Shown piece after piece: positions 46,528-56,929 of a stretch of 64,000 bases of DNA. This stretch comes from Porites lobata. Its lineage: Eukaryota > Cnidaria > Anthozoa > Scleractinia > Poritidae. The notes beneath the pieces were generated by a model. That model saw only the letters and a list, made by a program, of their open reading frames with translations, had not been told where the DNA came from and ran no database searches. How positions within the stretch are numbered: the stretch's first letter is position 1; every line of letters starts with the position of its first letter. Position numbers and translations under genes: made by a program. The stretch lies in contig CALNXK010000072.1 in assembly GCA_942486035.1 (NCBI GenBank), positions 933,501 to 997,500 on the forward strand, written 5' to 3'.

Positions 46528-46837
46528 ACAAAATGTCATGCCGGCGCGAATCACACCGGGGTGAATTCATCCGGTCGTTGTACCGGAGTGAGAATTTCAC
46601 TTCAGTACGAAATTTCGCAACGGTACCATGTAAACGCGAAATGACCACGCTTTTCGCCATGAAAATGGTCTGCCGGTGGACTGAAACGGGTAGCGCATGA
46701 GTAGTTCTCGTCAATTCATTCATGTTGGTTACGGAACGACGAAAAACGTGCAAAAATATTAACACTATAAGAAATCAAGAAGTCGTCCCGGTATGAAATT
46801 AGCGCCGGTGCGAGTTTTCTCATGTGAACACCCCCTA

Positions 46838-46990
46838 AAGCCCCGTGCAAACGGACGCAACATTATTGGCTACAGACTCCGAACATTTTTAGATGTTACA
46901 TGTTGCGTCCGTTTGCACACCATGTTGCATTTTGCCGCATGTTGTTGCGTGTTGTTGGGAGTTGTTGCTTATCCTAGCAACTCCTCTCCA
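46838..46990. repeat. TGTTG-rich palindromic repeat
   Basis: GCAAACGGACGCAACAT pairs with ATGTTGCGTCCGTTTGC about 60 bases later. TGTTGTTGCGTGTTGTTGGG follows. It looks like a dispersed MITE; limits uncertain. Confidence 0.5.
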
Positions 46991-47107
46991 CCAGCCCATC
47001 CAAACCCGGGCAGCGAAAGTTTAAAGTTGTTTCAGATTACCATCTCCGTCCCGAACATAAGATGTAACTTCCTAAAAACATTTCTTTTGTTGGTATTGTA
47101 CATAAAG

Positions 47108-47221
47108 CGCCTTGTCAGAATAAGTATCCGGCCAAGTGCATTAACTGGGCCAAGAAAGGAGAGTGCAAAACAAACAGAAAATTCATGGATAAGTTCTGCT
47201 GGAAAAGCTGCTCAAGTTGCG
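47108..47221 (+). CDS. ShK-repeat secreted protein, exon 4: ShK domain 3
   Basis: A 114-base exon, one codon longer than its siblings because the first loop has an extra residue (C-x7-C). It encodes CINWAKKGECKTN and CWKSCSSC. The donor G|GTAGGA is phase 1. The acceptor AAAG at 47107 is not preceded by a strong pyrimidine run, so this start is the least certain of the six, but it is the only nearby AG giving phase 1 with the conserved two-base lead. Lys-Phe occupies the positions of the anemone ShK Lys-Tyr pair. Confidence 0.88.
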
Positions 47222-48033
47222 GTAGGAGAGCAGATCAAGTATAATTGCTTTTATTAGGAGCCATAATGCAAGTAGGAGACCGTAAGTACAAGGTACTAGC
47301 GGTTTCATCAAAAAGGTAAAATGTGGAATTTCATTTTTAAAGCACCTTGCGCCACCCTTAACGTCATAAACTCACGCAGGCACCCGGGAATTTACGAGGC
47401 TCCAGCGTGGAATTTCATCACCTCGATGGCGCATATGGGCTAAAAATAGCACATCTGACTATTTTTGTGAAATCAACCCCATAACTGAATAGGGTAGCAG
47501 TTACGGTCTCCTACCTTGATTATGGCCCCCGTTGTAATTAATTGTTAATTTCCCATCGGCTGCTTTAGTTGGGGGGACCTAGGGACGTGTGTTTCTCAAA
47601 ACTCCCGAAAACATTTCTGTCCCAAAATTTTTTATCAAGTGCACAAAGTTCAGTAGCAGAAAAACTATTTTCAGTAGATATCAAATAGAAGAAAAGGGAA
47701 AACTTTGCAAGTTCGAGAGATTTGTTGGCCTCACCTGCACAATAAATCCCAAAATATATGATTAAAAACACTTTTTGTGGGAAGTTTAACAGGCCACAGT
47801 TGATCAAACGGTGGATAACGCCTATACACTGGATAGCGCAATTGCTTTCCCTAATACTTATCGGCTTGATAGTGATTTATACGGTGGATAGCACTATACA
47901 ACGTTTGAACAAGGCCAGGTATTTGCGCACATCTCCCATGATACTACGCGCTTCGCATTCAATCAAAGCTACAGGGCAGGGGACAACACGGTAGAGACCC
48001 ATGAAAAGTACACCGAGGAGTTATGAAAAGAAT

Positions 48034-48774
48034 TACAGTAGAACCCCAGTAACTCGAAATCTGAAGGGAAACGAAACGCAATTCGAGTTAGGGAGGGTTC
48101 GAGTTATCGGGTTCGATCGCAAAATTCAATTTTCAGTCTTACAAATTGATAGTTACTGATTTTTCAGCACTTCAGTGTATGGTGTTACTGCAGTGGAAGC
48201 TTAACGTATTTCACCAGAAACGGTAACATATGATTAGGCATTTTTATGATAAGAAGTTATCTGTTCTTTGCACCAGTTAAAATCAAATTGCTCAAGCGTT
48301 AACCAGCGATTTCAGTGGTGTTTTGAATTATTAAACAATAAGAAGAGCCAATGGGATGAAATCCGAGTGGAGTAACAAGAACCAGAATTCGAGTTACCGG
48401 GTAAATTTCAGTGAAATTTTGATTAAGGGAAAGGAAATTTAGTATGAGTTAGCGGTGAATTCGAGTTATCTAAGTTCGAGTTAGCTGAGTAAAAATGATT
48501 GAAAAGTGGGATGAAATTCAAGGGAAACTGGACTTAGCTCGAGTTAGTGGGGAATTCGAGTTATCCTAGTTCCAGTCAGTGACGGGTCCAGGGGGGGTGT
48601 GGGGCGGGCCCCCCTTATTTTTAGACCAAACTGAGGCCCGAAGAGTGGAAAAAATATTTTTTGACACCGGCCCTCCTATCTCAGGGTCTGAATGACCGCC
48701 ATCTCCCCCACCCCCCCTCCCCCCTTATCTGAAGGTCTGGATCGGCCACGGCGAGTTATCGGGGTTCTACTGTA
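48034..48774. mobile_element. 741-bp MITE with TACAGTAGAACCCC ends, containing a further insertion
   Basis: The left end TACAGTAGAACCCCAGTAAC and the right end GTTATCGGGGTTCTACTGTA are inverted repeats with TA at the outer edge (Tc1/mariner-like). The body is rich in TTCGAGTTA motifs. A G/C-rich insertion (about 48579-48750: GACGGGTCCAGGGGGGG to CTGGATCGGCCACG) sits near the right end. Confidence 0.75.
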
Positions 48775-49200
48775 GTCCAGAACACTGCAAGAAATTTGCA
48801 AGAAATGAGTGCAACGGGTCACCTTACTGCAGTTACTGCACTTTCTAACGCAGAATCAGTACCTCATAGTTGTCGGTTCACTGGAATGTTGAACCATGGT
48901 CCCTGGTTTTAACGTCTTGTCTAATTCTTTCCCATTAATTTCTGAATTCGGATCATTTATTGGGTCTTCGGGTCGGTTGTTTGATAGCTTCTGGACAAGA
49001 GTTTTCATCAACAGGTGTTATACGGCTAAACCTAATAAAATTCTCAAGGAAACTACGCCTTAAACCAGCGTCTGTTTACAGGTGTTATGGAAATGGTAAA
49101 TAGAATAAGATGGTACTCTAATTTGAATAAGAGTTTCCTAATGGCAACGAGGAATGGGTTATCCGAATGCTATGCCATCTTTCCAATTTTTTTTTTTCAG

Positions 49201-49311
49201 CTAAATGTGAAAACAACCATACAGGTTGTATACGGTGGGCAGCTAATGGACAATGCTTCAAGACTCAACCTTACATGACGAAGAATTGTTGGAAGAGTTG
49301 CTCGTTTTGTG
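49201..49311 (+). CDS. ShK-repeat secreted protein, exon 5: ShK domain 4
   Basis: A 111-base exon with a very strong acceptor (TTTTTTTTTTTTCAG) and donor G|GTATCC, phase 1 at both sides. It encodes CIRWAANGQCFKT and CWKSCSFC. It is the most divergent of the six domains: Ala-Asn replaces the usual Lys-Lys after Trp-Ala, and the anemone Lys-Tyr positions are Pro-Tyr. It begins with a lysine-cysteine lead like domain 2 (AKCEN in both), suggesting domains 2 and 4 arose from a common duplication. Confidence 0.9.
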
Positions 49312-49377
49312 GTATCCTAGATTTAATCTGTAATATTGGATTAAGGCCATCTATCTTAACAGTAGTTTGATGATCTA

Positions 49378-50379
49378 CAGGGTGTTTCAAAAGTTCGTTC
49401 CGATTTTTTATTGGCTTAAATTTTACTAATTATTAAAAAAAACCTTTCGTAAATCTTAGTAAGTTTTTCATTATTCATTTAACATTGAATAACTAAAATA
49501 TTAGTAACCAGAATGTCTTCCTGTATGTTTTCTGACATTTTCTAAGCGGTGAGGTATAGAATGTACGAGCTCCCAAAGCGCGTCCAAAGTCACATCCTTC
49601 CAGGCAAAGAGTAGTCACTGTCTTAGCTCGTCCAGTGTTTTGGGGGCTGGATCTTTGTATGTTGTCTCGTTTACGATAATCCAGATGGTCTCTAGCGGGC
49701 TAAAATCACATGAGTTTGGTATAAAGTTGGAAAATCCTTCTGACACCATGCTTGCATGAAGTGTGCACTGCCTTTTTCTCTTCAAGGCTTTCCAACATTT
49801 TTTGGTATCTTATACCCATACCACTGTGCTCGAAACTTTGATTGATAATGTGAAGTTGAAATTTTTTTACCTTTCTGTTTTGTGGAATTATTAGCATTTA
49901 CTTACAACTTACACTTCTCACATAGCTTGTGAAAAAACGGCCAACAACGCCTTGGTTTGTCTTTTAAGGTCTTTACTTTTGACCACTTGTTTGGTCATCG
50001 TTCAGACTTCTTCAACAATTTGTTTTTTGACTGAATAGCAAGAAGACCATAAAAATAGATGCATGAGCTCTAGCACAACCAGTGTAGGCCTTCATTTTCA
50101 TGAAGGAGTAGAGAAAATAAAAGAAAACGATAAAAATACCAAAATAGAAAACCTACAAAATGGACACGAAAAGTATGACGGGAAAAACCTCGCGTACGTG
50201 TACAGTTGGGGCAAAAATTAAAAAAAATTATAATTTCTTCAAACTTTAGTTTGAAATTGCTTTAAGTAGTTATTTTGATAAATTTCTTACCTAAAACAGT
50301 TAACATTTGCCTAAGGAAGCATTAAATGCTTTGCGCAAAATACAATTTACAATCGGGAACGAACTTTTTAAACACCTTG
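49378..50379 (-). mobile_element. 1.0-kb decayed mariner-like element
   Basis: Inverted ends CAGGGTGTTTCAAAAGTTCG (49378) and its near-complement ending at 50379 lie inside TA dinucleotides (49376-49377, 50380-50381). On the minus strand 49730-49540 encodes a transposase C-terminus: NSCDFSPLETIWIIVNE then PKTLDELRQ, matching the third catalytic residue region and following helix of DDE/D Tc1/mariner enzymes. Stops and frame changes upstream make it inactive. It lies in intron 5 of the ShK gene. Confidence 0.8.
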
Positions 50380-50383
50380 TAGT

Positions 50384-50440
50384 GATTAAGGCGCTGACTG
50401 ACTCCAAATCTTAGGGTTCGAGTTCTTGTCTGCTCTCTCG
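50384..50440 (+). repeat. tRNA-like SINE head
   Basis: GTGATTAAGGCGCTGACTGACTCCAAATCTTAGGGTTCGAG resembles a leucine-type tRNA D arm, anticodon arm and box B in tRNA order, but is disrupted (listed by its parts: GATTAAGGCGCTG, GACTCCAAATC, GGGTTCGAGTTC). It lies directly right of the mariner end. Confidence 0.45.
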
Positions 50441-50587
50441 GGGTTTTTAATTTGACGTCCCATTCACAACCGGCAAAGCTCGGACAAATGTTAAAGCTGT
50501 TTTAGGTTAAAAACAGTCTGGCGACAACAAAATTTAGTGCAAATGAAAGCTTACTTGAATGCTACGTATAAACGTCTGCCTTTAAGC

Positions 50588-50622
50588 CTGTTCCAGGCTC
50601 CTACCACGTGGAACAGGCTTCT
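50588..50622. repeat. Perfect 12-bp palindrome arms
   Basis: AGCCTGTTCCAGG-type left arm pairs with CCACGTGGAACAGGCTT on the right. It is a short hairpin within intron 5. Confidence 0.5.
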
Positions 50623-50874
50623 TATTTTTTAATGCGCCTATAGTTTCTTACCTTTGATAACAATAGACAACCTGCGAGGAGTTCAGTGATAATAGAACAT
50701 TATATGCTCTAAAACGTTTCCGCCCAAGATTCGGAAGCAAACTACGTCCGTGACTTAAAACTCTCGCAGAGCCCGAGTGAATACTTGTCATTGTATTTCG
50801 TGCTTGTCAGGTTCTGAACTCCGCGGTACCGCAGCAGGTCAAAAAACTTTTATCATGTTTTCTTTCTATTTTAG

Positions 50875-50985
50875 CTCCTTGCATTGACAAGCATCCTAAA
50901 ACTTGTCCAGACTGGGCTAAACGGGGACAATGTGAACAAAATAGAAATTTTATGGAAGAATACTGTTGGAAGTCCTGCTCAAAAT
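50875..50985 (+). CDS. ShK-repeat secreted protein, exon 6: ShK domain 5
   Basis: The acceptor is TTCTATTTTAG; the exon encodes CPDWAKRGQCEQN and CWKSCSK. The expected last cysteine codon TGT is followed by AAGTAAG, so no donor follows it in the usual place. The best in-frame donor is T|GTAAGT inside that codon (50985/50986). It keeps phase 1, and because exon 7 begins with GC the spliced codon is TGC, restoring the sixth cysteine. The alternative donor at 50990 would shift the frame into a stop in exon 7. The first loop has the extra residue also seen in domain 3. The anemone Lys-Tyr positions are Asn-Phe. Confidence 0.88.
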
Positions 50986-51240
50986 GTAAGTAAGAAGCCA
51001 TTATCTGATGATTGTCCGCTATTAAACGTCAGTCAAAGGTTACCGGGAAGTCGGGATGGAAACGCAGCCAGTACATGTCCGTGCAAGAGTCAGCGGCACT
51101 GAAACTTTTTTCTTTACAATAAACGACGATTTAATTTACAGGATAGGAAAACACTTTTTAACACAAGCTTTCGATTCCCTATCGGAATCTTTATCAAGTG
51201 ATGCATTTGGGCGTTTTGTCGCGTGATTTATACTGTGACT
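50986..51240. other. Start of intron 6
   Basis: No gene. A sequence around 51155-51200 (CTTTCGATTCCCTATCGG then AATCTTTATCAAG) looks like a dispersed repeat. Confidence 0.4.
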
Positions 51241-51421
51241 TGTGGGATTAGCCTAGCCTGCGAGCAAGCTCTCCTATTTGGGCGAGTGAAACGAGTCTCG
51301 CGAGAACGCGCGAGTGAGCAGCGAAGCCGCGAGGGGCAGAGGAAAGGAGAGCTTGCAACGATCCCTTATAAATGTTCATTTGTACTTCGCCCAGACGAAG
51401 GGAAATACCATTGGCTGAAAA

Positions 51422-51772
51422 ATGACGTTCCGTAAATCAAAGTTGATTGATAACAGGTCAAGCTGGCACCCGCTTCGTCTGTGTGTCAAATTTGGTTCTC
51501 AGGGGGATCAGATTGGTACTGAGAACTTGTTTCAGCCCTCAGTGCAGACGGGCTCGTTTGATATAATTTTCGCAAATAGATTATTGCGTGCCGAGGATAA
51601 GTCGGACCGAGTTTGTAGTTCTTGTGGAGGGAAAATGAAAACCCTTCATCAGTTGTATTCATTTGTGACAAGCGCCTTGTTTAGTTCTGAAAACCGGGAG
51701 AGTGAAAGTGAAGTGATTAAAGCGCTGTCTTCCAACATCGGTTTCTTCGCCCGATTGAATTCTACTGGGTAG
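51422..51772 (+). pseudogene. Zinc-coordinating CxxC coding remnant inside the 5' LTR region
   Basis: A 116-codon frame with RLCVKFGSQGDQIGTENLF and DRVCSSCGGKMKTLHQLY. The two CxxC-like pairs with the following K and L..LY pattern resemble a zinc-associated N-terminal module (ZAD-like) found in some transposon-linked cnidarian genes. It is not part of a normal LTR and is probably from another element that inserted here. Function unknown. Confidence 0.4.
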
Positions 51773-52366
51773 AAAAATTCAGAAACGTGTACTTGACAGT
51801 GTAGCTGTGTAGATTGACCGTAAAGAAGGAAAAGAGAAAGAGTTGGAAGCAACTGGAGTAAACCTTAAGAGAACCAAGTGCCGGAAAACGCTATTCTCCA
51901 GTTCCAGACGGACAAATATATGATGTTTTTGTTGGTGATTGCGATGGGGAGTAGTCTTCTACACTGCAGTATGGACGACTTTTCAAAAGTAAACGAAACG
52001 AGAACCAAAGTAGCGAGTTCTTATCCGAGCGGACATGTTGAAGTTCGATGTCCCCGTGAAAAACAAAACACATCAGTGGTTAAAAACATTGCTTTGATGC
52101 TGTTGCGAAAGCAATTTATAAATAAATATCTCTACGCGCCCTCGGCTGTCTAAACTTACTTGACAGGCGGTTGTCACTTTTCTAATCTGCGGCACGTTTG
52201 CGGTGACGGTTTTCACGCTTAGCGGAGTCCCGGGGTTTCCGGGATGGAAATTAAATTTATCCTTGAATATATACTTGACCTCCACTCTTCGTTTCGCCTC
52301 CGATAAGCGCACATGGTGTCAGAAGTGGGATTCTACCGCAGGAACAAGAGGTAGGGGAAAATAAAT

Positions 52367-53037
52367 TTGTTTCGCAACCTTGTTTCACATCGTGTGAATG
52401 ACTGCCAACGCTCAAGATCCGAAGAAATAATCGAGGAATCAAGCACGCCAGTCAATTCTCCGCCCATAGCCGCAGTAGAAACTAGTTCTTCAACGTGCTC
52501 AATACCTACGGAAAACCCACAAAGTGGAAGCGTGAAAATGGCGGCAGCAAATTTTAGTATTCCTCCTCCGGCTAAGTTTGATCTAAAAGCAGGCGATTGG
52601 GACCACTGGATAAAGCGCTACGAGTTATTTGAAGCAGCTTCGGAACGTGATTGTGGTGGGCTGTCAGATAAAGTACGCATTAATCAAAGCCGCCGACATT
52701 TATGCGAGTTTCAAACTGTCAGGTGAAGATATCCAGCGCACAAATGTAAAATAGAAATTCAATAATCATTTTGAAGAAAATGTCGCTTCAGTCTTCGAGA
52801 GAACACAGTTCGGAAGACGCTTTCAGCAAGACACAGAATCTGTCCTCACCTTTATAGAAGATCTTCAGAAGAGAGCCGACCTCTGCTCTTTTGGGGACCT
52901 TCGGGGCCAAATGGTGCACACTCCAATAATAGCTGGTTTGCGTGATTCTCACCTCAGGCGACGATTTATGGAAAATAATAACTCTACGTCTGGTTTGCCG
53001 AAATCACGAAAGATTCAAATTCTAAAAAAAAACCTCA
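52367..53037 (+). pseudogene. Gypsy gag remnant
   Basis: 52367-52683 encodes an N-terminal region ending PPPAKFDLKAGDWDHWIKRY, a typical start of Gypsy gag. After a frame change 52687-53010 continues with FERTQFGRRFQQDTESVLTF, DLCSFGDLRGQMV and AGLRDSHLRRRF, the gag C-terminal helical pattern. CTCAGGCGACGATTTAT occurs at 52951 and again at 53034, so a short direct duplication lies next to the insertion point at 53048. The zinc knuckle is lost. Confidence 0.75.
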
Positions 53038-54215
53038 GGCGACGATTTATCTTTTTGGAAAATGTCGAGGGCGAGGGTGCCATGTCGAGGGTGCCATGTC
53101 GAGGGTAACATTTTATTTTTGCATTTTTTTTTTTTGGAAAAAGTAATAATCGATGCAATCAATGTCATTAAAACAAATAAGTAGAATTTAAAAAGCAAAT
53201 GGCGCGTGAACATCTCCTAGTTGTTGGGTGGTGGTGGAAGGGGGGGGTGGAATAGAGAAAAGCTCCGGGACATCCATAAAGGAAAATTTGATGTTGTTGT
53301 TGTTGTTTAATTAAAATAGTAAGTGGACATTCGAATTCGCTTAAAAGTAAAGAACCTTCTCCCTTCCTGTGAAGGTAGACAAGTTGTGCCTAAAAAAAAT
53401 GTCATAGAGCTTAGGCAGGGGCACCCAACGACTGTTTCTGTAAAATGTCTGTTCGGAGAAGCAAAAATTGCCTACAATTTTCTGTTACTTGAGGAAGGCT
53501 AAAAATTTCTAGATGGCCGTTCCATTCACGTACAGTTTTCGTAGCTTATCTAATTAATTCCCTACGGTTTTCTAAAGTTTAGTTTTTCACATTTCAGCCC
53601 CCAACTAAGCCTATTTTTCGTTGAAAAAGGAAATCTAAAATTTTCGGATTAGAAAATGCGATGGAGAGAGGAATCAGAAAAATTCTCACTTTCGTAAAAC
53701 CTAAAATTCCGAACAGATACAACTTTTATAGCGCCGCTTAGAATGCATTTCTAGAGATTTGAAAGTACTCTGGATAAGGAGGGGGACATTGGGGGGTACC
53801 CAATACCGCAATACCGTAAGAAAAAATGGCAGATACCGAAATACCGCGTCGAAAATCGTCTAAATACCGATACCGCATATTTTAATCACATTTATAATCG
53901 GTTGCGCATAGTTATAGTTGCTTCCATCTAGCGCGTTTAATTATCTCAGGCATTTATGCACCAGATGTCCATGTTTTTTTTAAATATTTTGGTAGTTCGC
54001 AATTTTCCGCAAATTTTCACTGAAAAATAAACTACATTCGTTCAGCCTTTTGGTATTTCGACCCAACAGCTAATTAACTCCAATAAAAATAACTCTTGAA
54101 AGCGCGAAAAACAAACCAACCAAAACCCTTTCCACGCACGTCTAGTGCGAGTTTTGATATAAAGTGAGTCTAGTCTAGCACGTCAGTCTCTCAGGGGTCA
54201 GATCAGACGCCGCGC

Positions 54216-55369
54216 CATCCTCGGAGACCCAGGGGCAGATAGTGGGGACGAGGGAAAGTCTAAACGGGCGGAAAAATATATATGAAACGAAGAAAAGTAA
54301 AGAACGGCGAGAAGAGCCCCTGGGACAATGTCTTACCAGACCAGTTCCAAACGGTCGCCGCCGTTTTGGCTTCTGATTGGTGCCAGAAAAACACTGGCAC
54401 CAATCAGAAGCCAGAACGGCGGCGACCGTTTGGAACTGGTCTGGTAAGACATTGTCCCAGGGGCTCTTCTCGCCGTTCTTTACTTTTCTTCGTTTCATAT
54501 ATATTTTTCCGCCCGTTTAGACTTTCCCTCCAGGGGCACCCAACGGATCTGTTCCTCACAATATCTGTTCTACAGAGAAAATTTTGCTGGCTGGGAACTG
54601 AGGTTTCGGCTGTTCTGCTGGGAAGTAAAGTCTTAAATCTGCGGTCAAGAATTTATCAAATGTATCAAAAATTCTTGCTGGAGATATTTTATCCCTCTAA
54701 TTTGTTAGAAATTTTTCTTGGGTGTATATCCAGCTGGGTATCAGGAGTAATCGGCTCCTCTCAGGTGGCTCCTCTATGTGCGCGAATTGTGCGCGCTGAT
54801 TATTTATTTACCGCTGATCAAAAAATCTGCACTGGATAACTGGCAACGGTTCACTGGCGGTTAGAACGATTCATGAGATTCATGTTTATGCAAAAGGTAA
54901 GGACCTATTAAACAGCCTGATGTATTATATTCAAGTTGGACTGACTAGGATTCACAAAAGGTACATCTAGGGAAGGCTTAGTGACGTTCCTTTTTCATTA
55001 CCATTGTAGTTGTTGTTATTCTTGGTTGACAAGCGAGAGATAAGGCTGTGTGTTATTTATTTTGACCGTATATACTCGAATCAGCGCCGCAATTTCCAAG
55101 CAACCCTGCGGCGCTTATTTGAATACAGATTTTTTTCTGCTGGCTCGTAAACATGGAGAAGGCCACTCTGCTGGCTGGGAGAATAGCCATCTAACCTGCT
55201 GGGAGTGAGGAACAGATAACTTCTTTCCAGCAACACAGAAAAGCGCTTGAAAATGCCTTAAAAGCATCTAAATTTTCGTTTTCTTTAGTTAACGGCTCAT
55301 TTTCAGAAAAATGTTCGTTGGGTGCCCCTGTCCTTCGCCTCCTTTATCTGCCCCTGGGTCTCCGAGGAT
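54216..55369. mobile_element. MULE-like foldback (level 5) with 10-bp duplication and 137-bp hairpin
   Basis: The ends CATCCTCGGAGACCCAGGGG and the inverted CTGGGTCTCCGAGGAT are the same as at 46433-46527. GACGCCGCGC flanks both ends (54206-54215; 55370-55379). 54250-54386 is complementary to 54394-54530 over nearly its full length with a 7-base loop (AAAAACA), so identical peptide starts (MKRRKVKNGEKSPWDNV) appear on both strands. The level-6 element inserted in its right arm at 54531. Confidence 0.88.
54531..55330. mobile_element. CAGGGGCACCCAACG family, copy 6 (level 6, innermost)
   Basis: The ends CAGGGGCACCCAACG and CGTTGGGTGCCCCTG are intact. Flanks TCCCTC (54525-54530) and TCCTTC (55331-55336) match at 5 of 6. 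The interior differs from copies 1-4, so it is a subfamily. A GCGGCGCTTATTTGAA motif shared with the 15199 MITE lies at 55107-55125. Confidence 0.8.
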
Positions 55370-56310
55370 GACGCCGCGCTGTTAAGAAGCAAACTTACCA
55401 AATTTTCGCTTTGTACTTTACAAGGCGTTTTTCAATTCTCGAAACCCATCATCTAAACTTATTCTTGTTGCGATAATGTTCGCCTCCTTCGCCCTCTTCA
55501 TAAAAAATTGCCACACAGTCAATGATGACCACGCCGTCTTCAACCTCAGAGACCTCAGACATTGTGAGAAAACGTTTAAGACCTCGAATTACCGGCACAG
55601 GTACACAGATCGACAAGCCTGGTAAGGTAACTTAAGACGACTCATTATGATTGGATGCAACAACAATCACATTGTATATTATCGACCATTAACTGTCACA
55701 AAATGACCCACAAATGGTGTAATCATTTACCGTTATGTCTCAAGACTTCTAAATATTAACTTTTATTGACCTTTATGTCTTACTGTGTTTTGTTTTGCGT
55801 ATTGTATCGAAAGGAAAGCGCAAATAAACGGTACCGTAATACCGTGAACAATCTTATTTCACCGAATACCGTCAGCCAAAATGATGAAAAACCGCATACC
55901 GCAGAGCTAGATGATACCGCAATACCGCACGTTAAAATTAAAATTACCGAAATACCGCGTGAAAAAAAGTCCAATACCGCAATACCGTAAACCCCCATGT
56001 CCCCCTCGATAAGCGAAAAAGTGTTTTGAATGCATTTAGGGGCGTGGTTGGGTGTCCCTGCTTCGCGGCTTATATTTCAGTCACGTCTGCCTCTTCTCTG
56101 CCTTGCTTGGCTGTTCAGTGGGGTAGTTTGAATATGGATATTTCACCGATTCTTGTTTTTTAAGCTATCCCACTGTATGCGACCGAATTGTCGTGCTTTC
56201 AACAACAATTTATTATTAGGTATTTCCATATCTATACATGGCATTACCTATCTAATGTTTATGAATAAAGTACAAATATATCATTTATAAATATATAGCA
56301 AAATAAAAGA

Positions 56311-56907
56311 TTATATTCTTTTCTGAAATAACATATCATGTCTGTAACGCATACATTCAAAAACAAAAGCAGCAATTGATCTACAAACAGAGGGATCTAT
56401 ACTATTAAAGAGAAATAAAAGTTTTGAAGTCACATCTAAGTCCTTGAAAAGTGTATATCTATCAGATATTTCACTGAAGAATTTTAAACGTAAATTGTCA
56501 TAAAGTTTGCAGAAGAATAGAAAATGAAGTTCATTTTCAACTTCATTTGTCTGACATAGATAACATATTCTTAAATTTTCGGGAGTTTTAGGTACTGTGT
56601 GTCTGCCTGTTTCAATATGTAATCGATGATTTCCTAGTCGAAATTTATTGAGTGCTGTTTTGTGAAGTGGGTTTTTAATCATATTTAAGAATTCTGCTTT
56701 TTTATTATCGTTCTTAAAGGTAGTATAAAAATTCAATTTTCTATTTGTTTTAAGGAGGGTAAGTTGATGCTCAGTTAGAGCATTATTGATGTTTTGCTTG
56801 ATGTAAGAGGTGAAGACTTTTTCGTTGTTTTCATTCAATGAAGTAGAAACTTTCAATGAAGTAGAAACTCGCCATGAAAAATACAAGTCATCGATAATCA
56901 CCGACAC
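56311..56907 (-). pseudogene. LINE ORF2 C-terminal fragment
   Basis: A minus-strand open frame of 198 codons. It has NKFRLGNHRLHIETGRH and the C-terminal zinc-like motif ICYLCQTNEVENELHFLFFC, with C-x2-C and H-x4-C spacing, typical of the C-terminus of LINE ORF2 proteins in cnidarians. It ends FECMRYRHDMLFQKRI. The frame is intact over this stretch but lacks the reverse transcriptase, so it is a 5'-truncated insertion. It lies inside the 53048-58426 element. Confidence 0.7.
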
Positions 56908-56929
56908 CGGAAATCGTGACCTACATGTG

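Larger units (their letters stand above)
53779..56007. mobile_element. ACCGCAATACCG element (level 4) with GATAAG duplication
   Basis: The ends GAGGGGGACATTGGGGG (53779) and CCCCCATGTCCCCCTC (56007) are inverted with a one-base offset. GATAAG lies directly outside both (53773-53778; 56008-56013). The sub-terminal regions on both sides consist of repeated AATACCGCAATACCG motifs. It contains the 54216-55369 element. Confidence 0.75.
53416..56060. mobile_element. CAGGGGCACCCAACG family, copy 5 (level 3), enlarged by insertions
   Basis: The left end CAGGGGCACCCAACG is perfect; the right end GGTTGGGTGTCCCTG is slightly decayed. Flanks CTTAGG and CTTCGC match at 4 of 6. It contains the 53779-56007 element. 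The interior motifs (AAAATTTTCGG, GAACAGAT) fit the family. Confidence 0.65.

Noticed and set aside
46285..46644. 119-codon + strand frame near a MITE
   Set aside because: It runs through the MULE-like MITE and its target duplication; no domain on either side.
50986..50991. Donor GT at 50990 for ShK exon 6
   Set aside because: Using it adds two bases after the cysteine codon, shifts the frame in exon 7, and meets a stop within a few codons.
54175..54839. Two open frames on opposite strands with identical N-termini
   Set aside because: The identity comes from the 137-bp inverted repeat of a MULE-like element, not from two genes.
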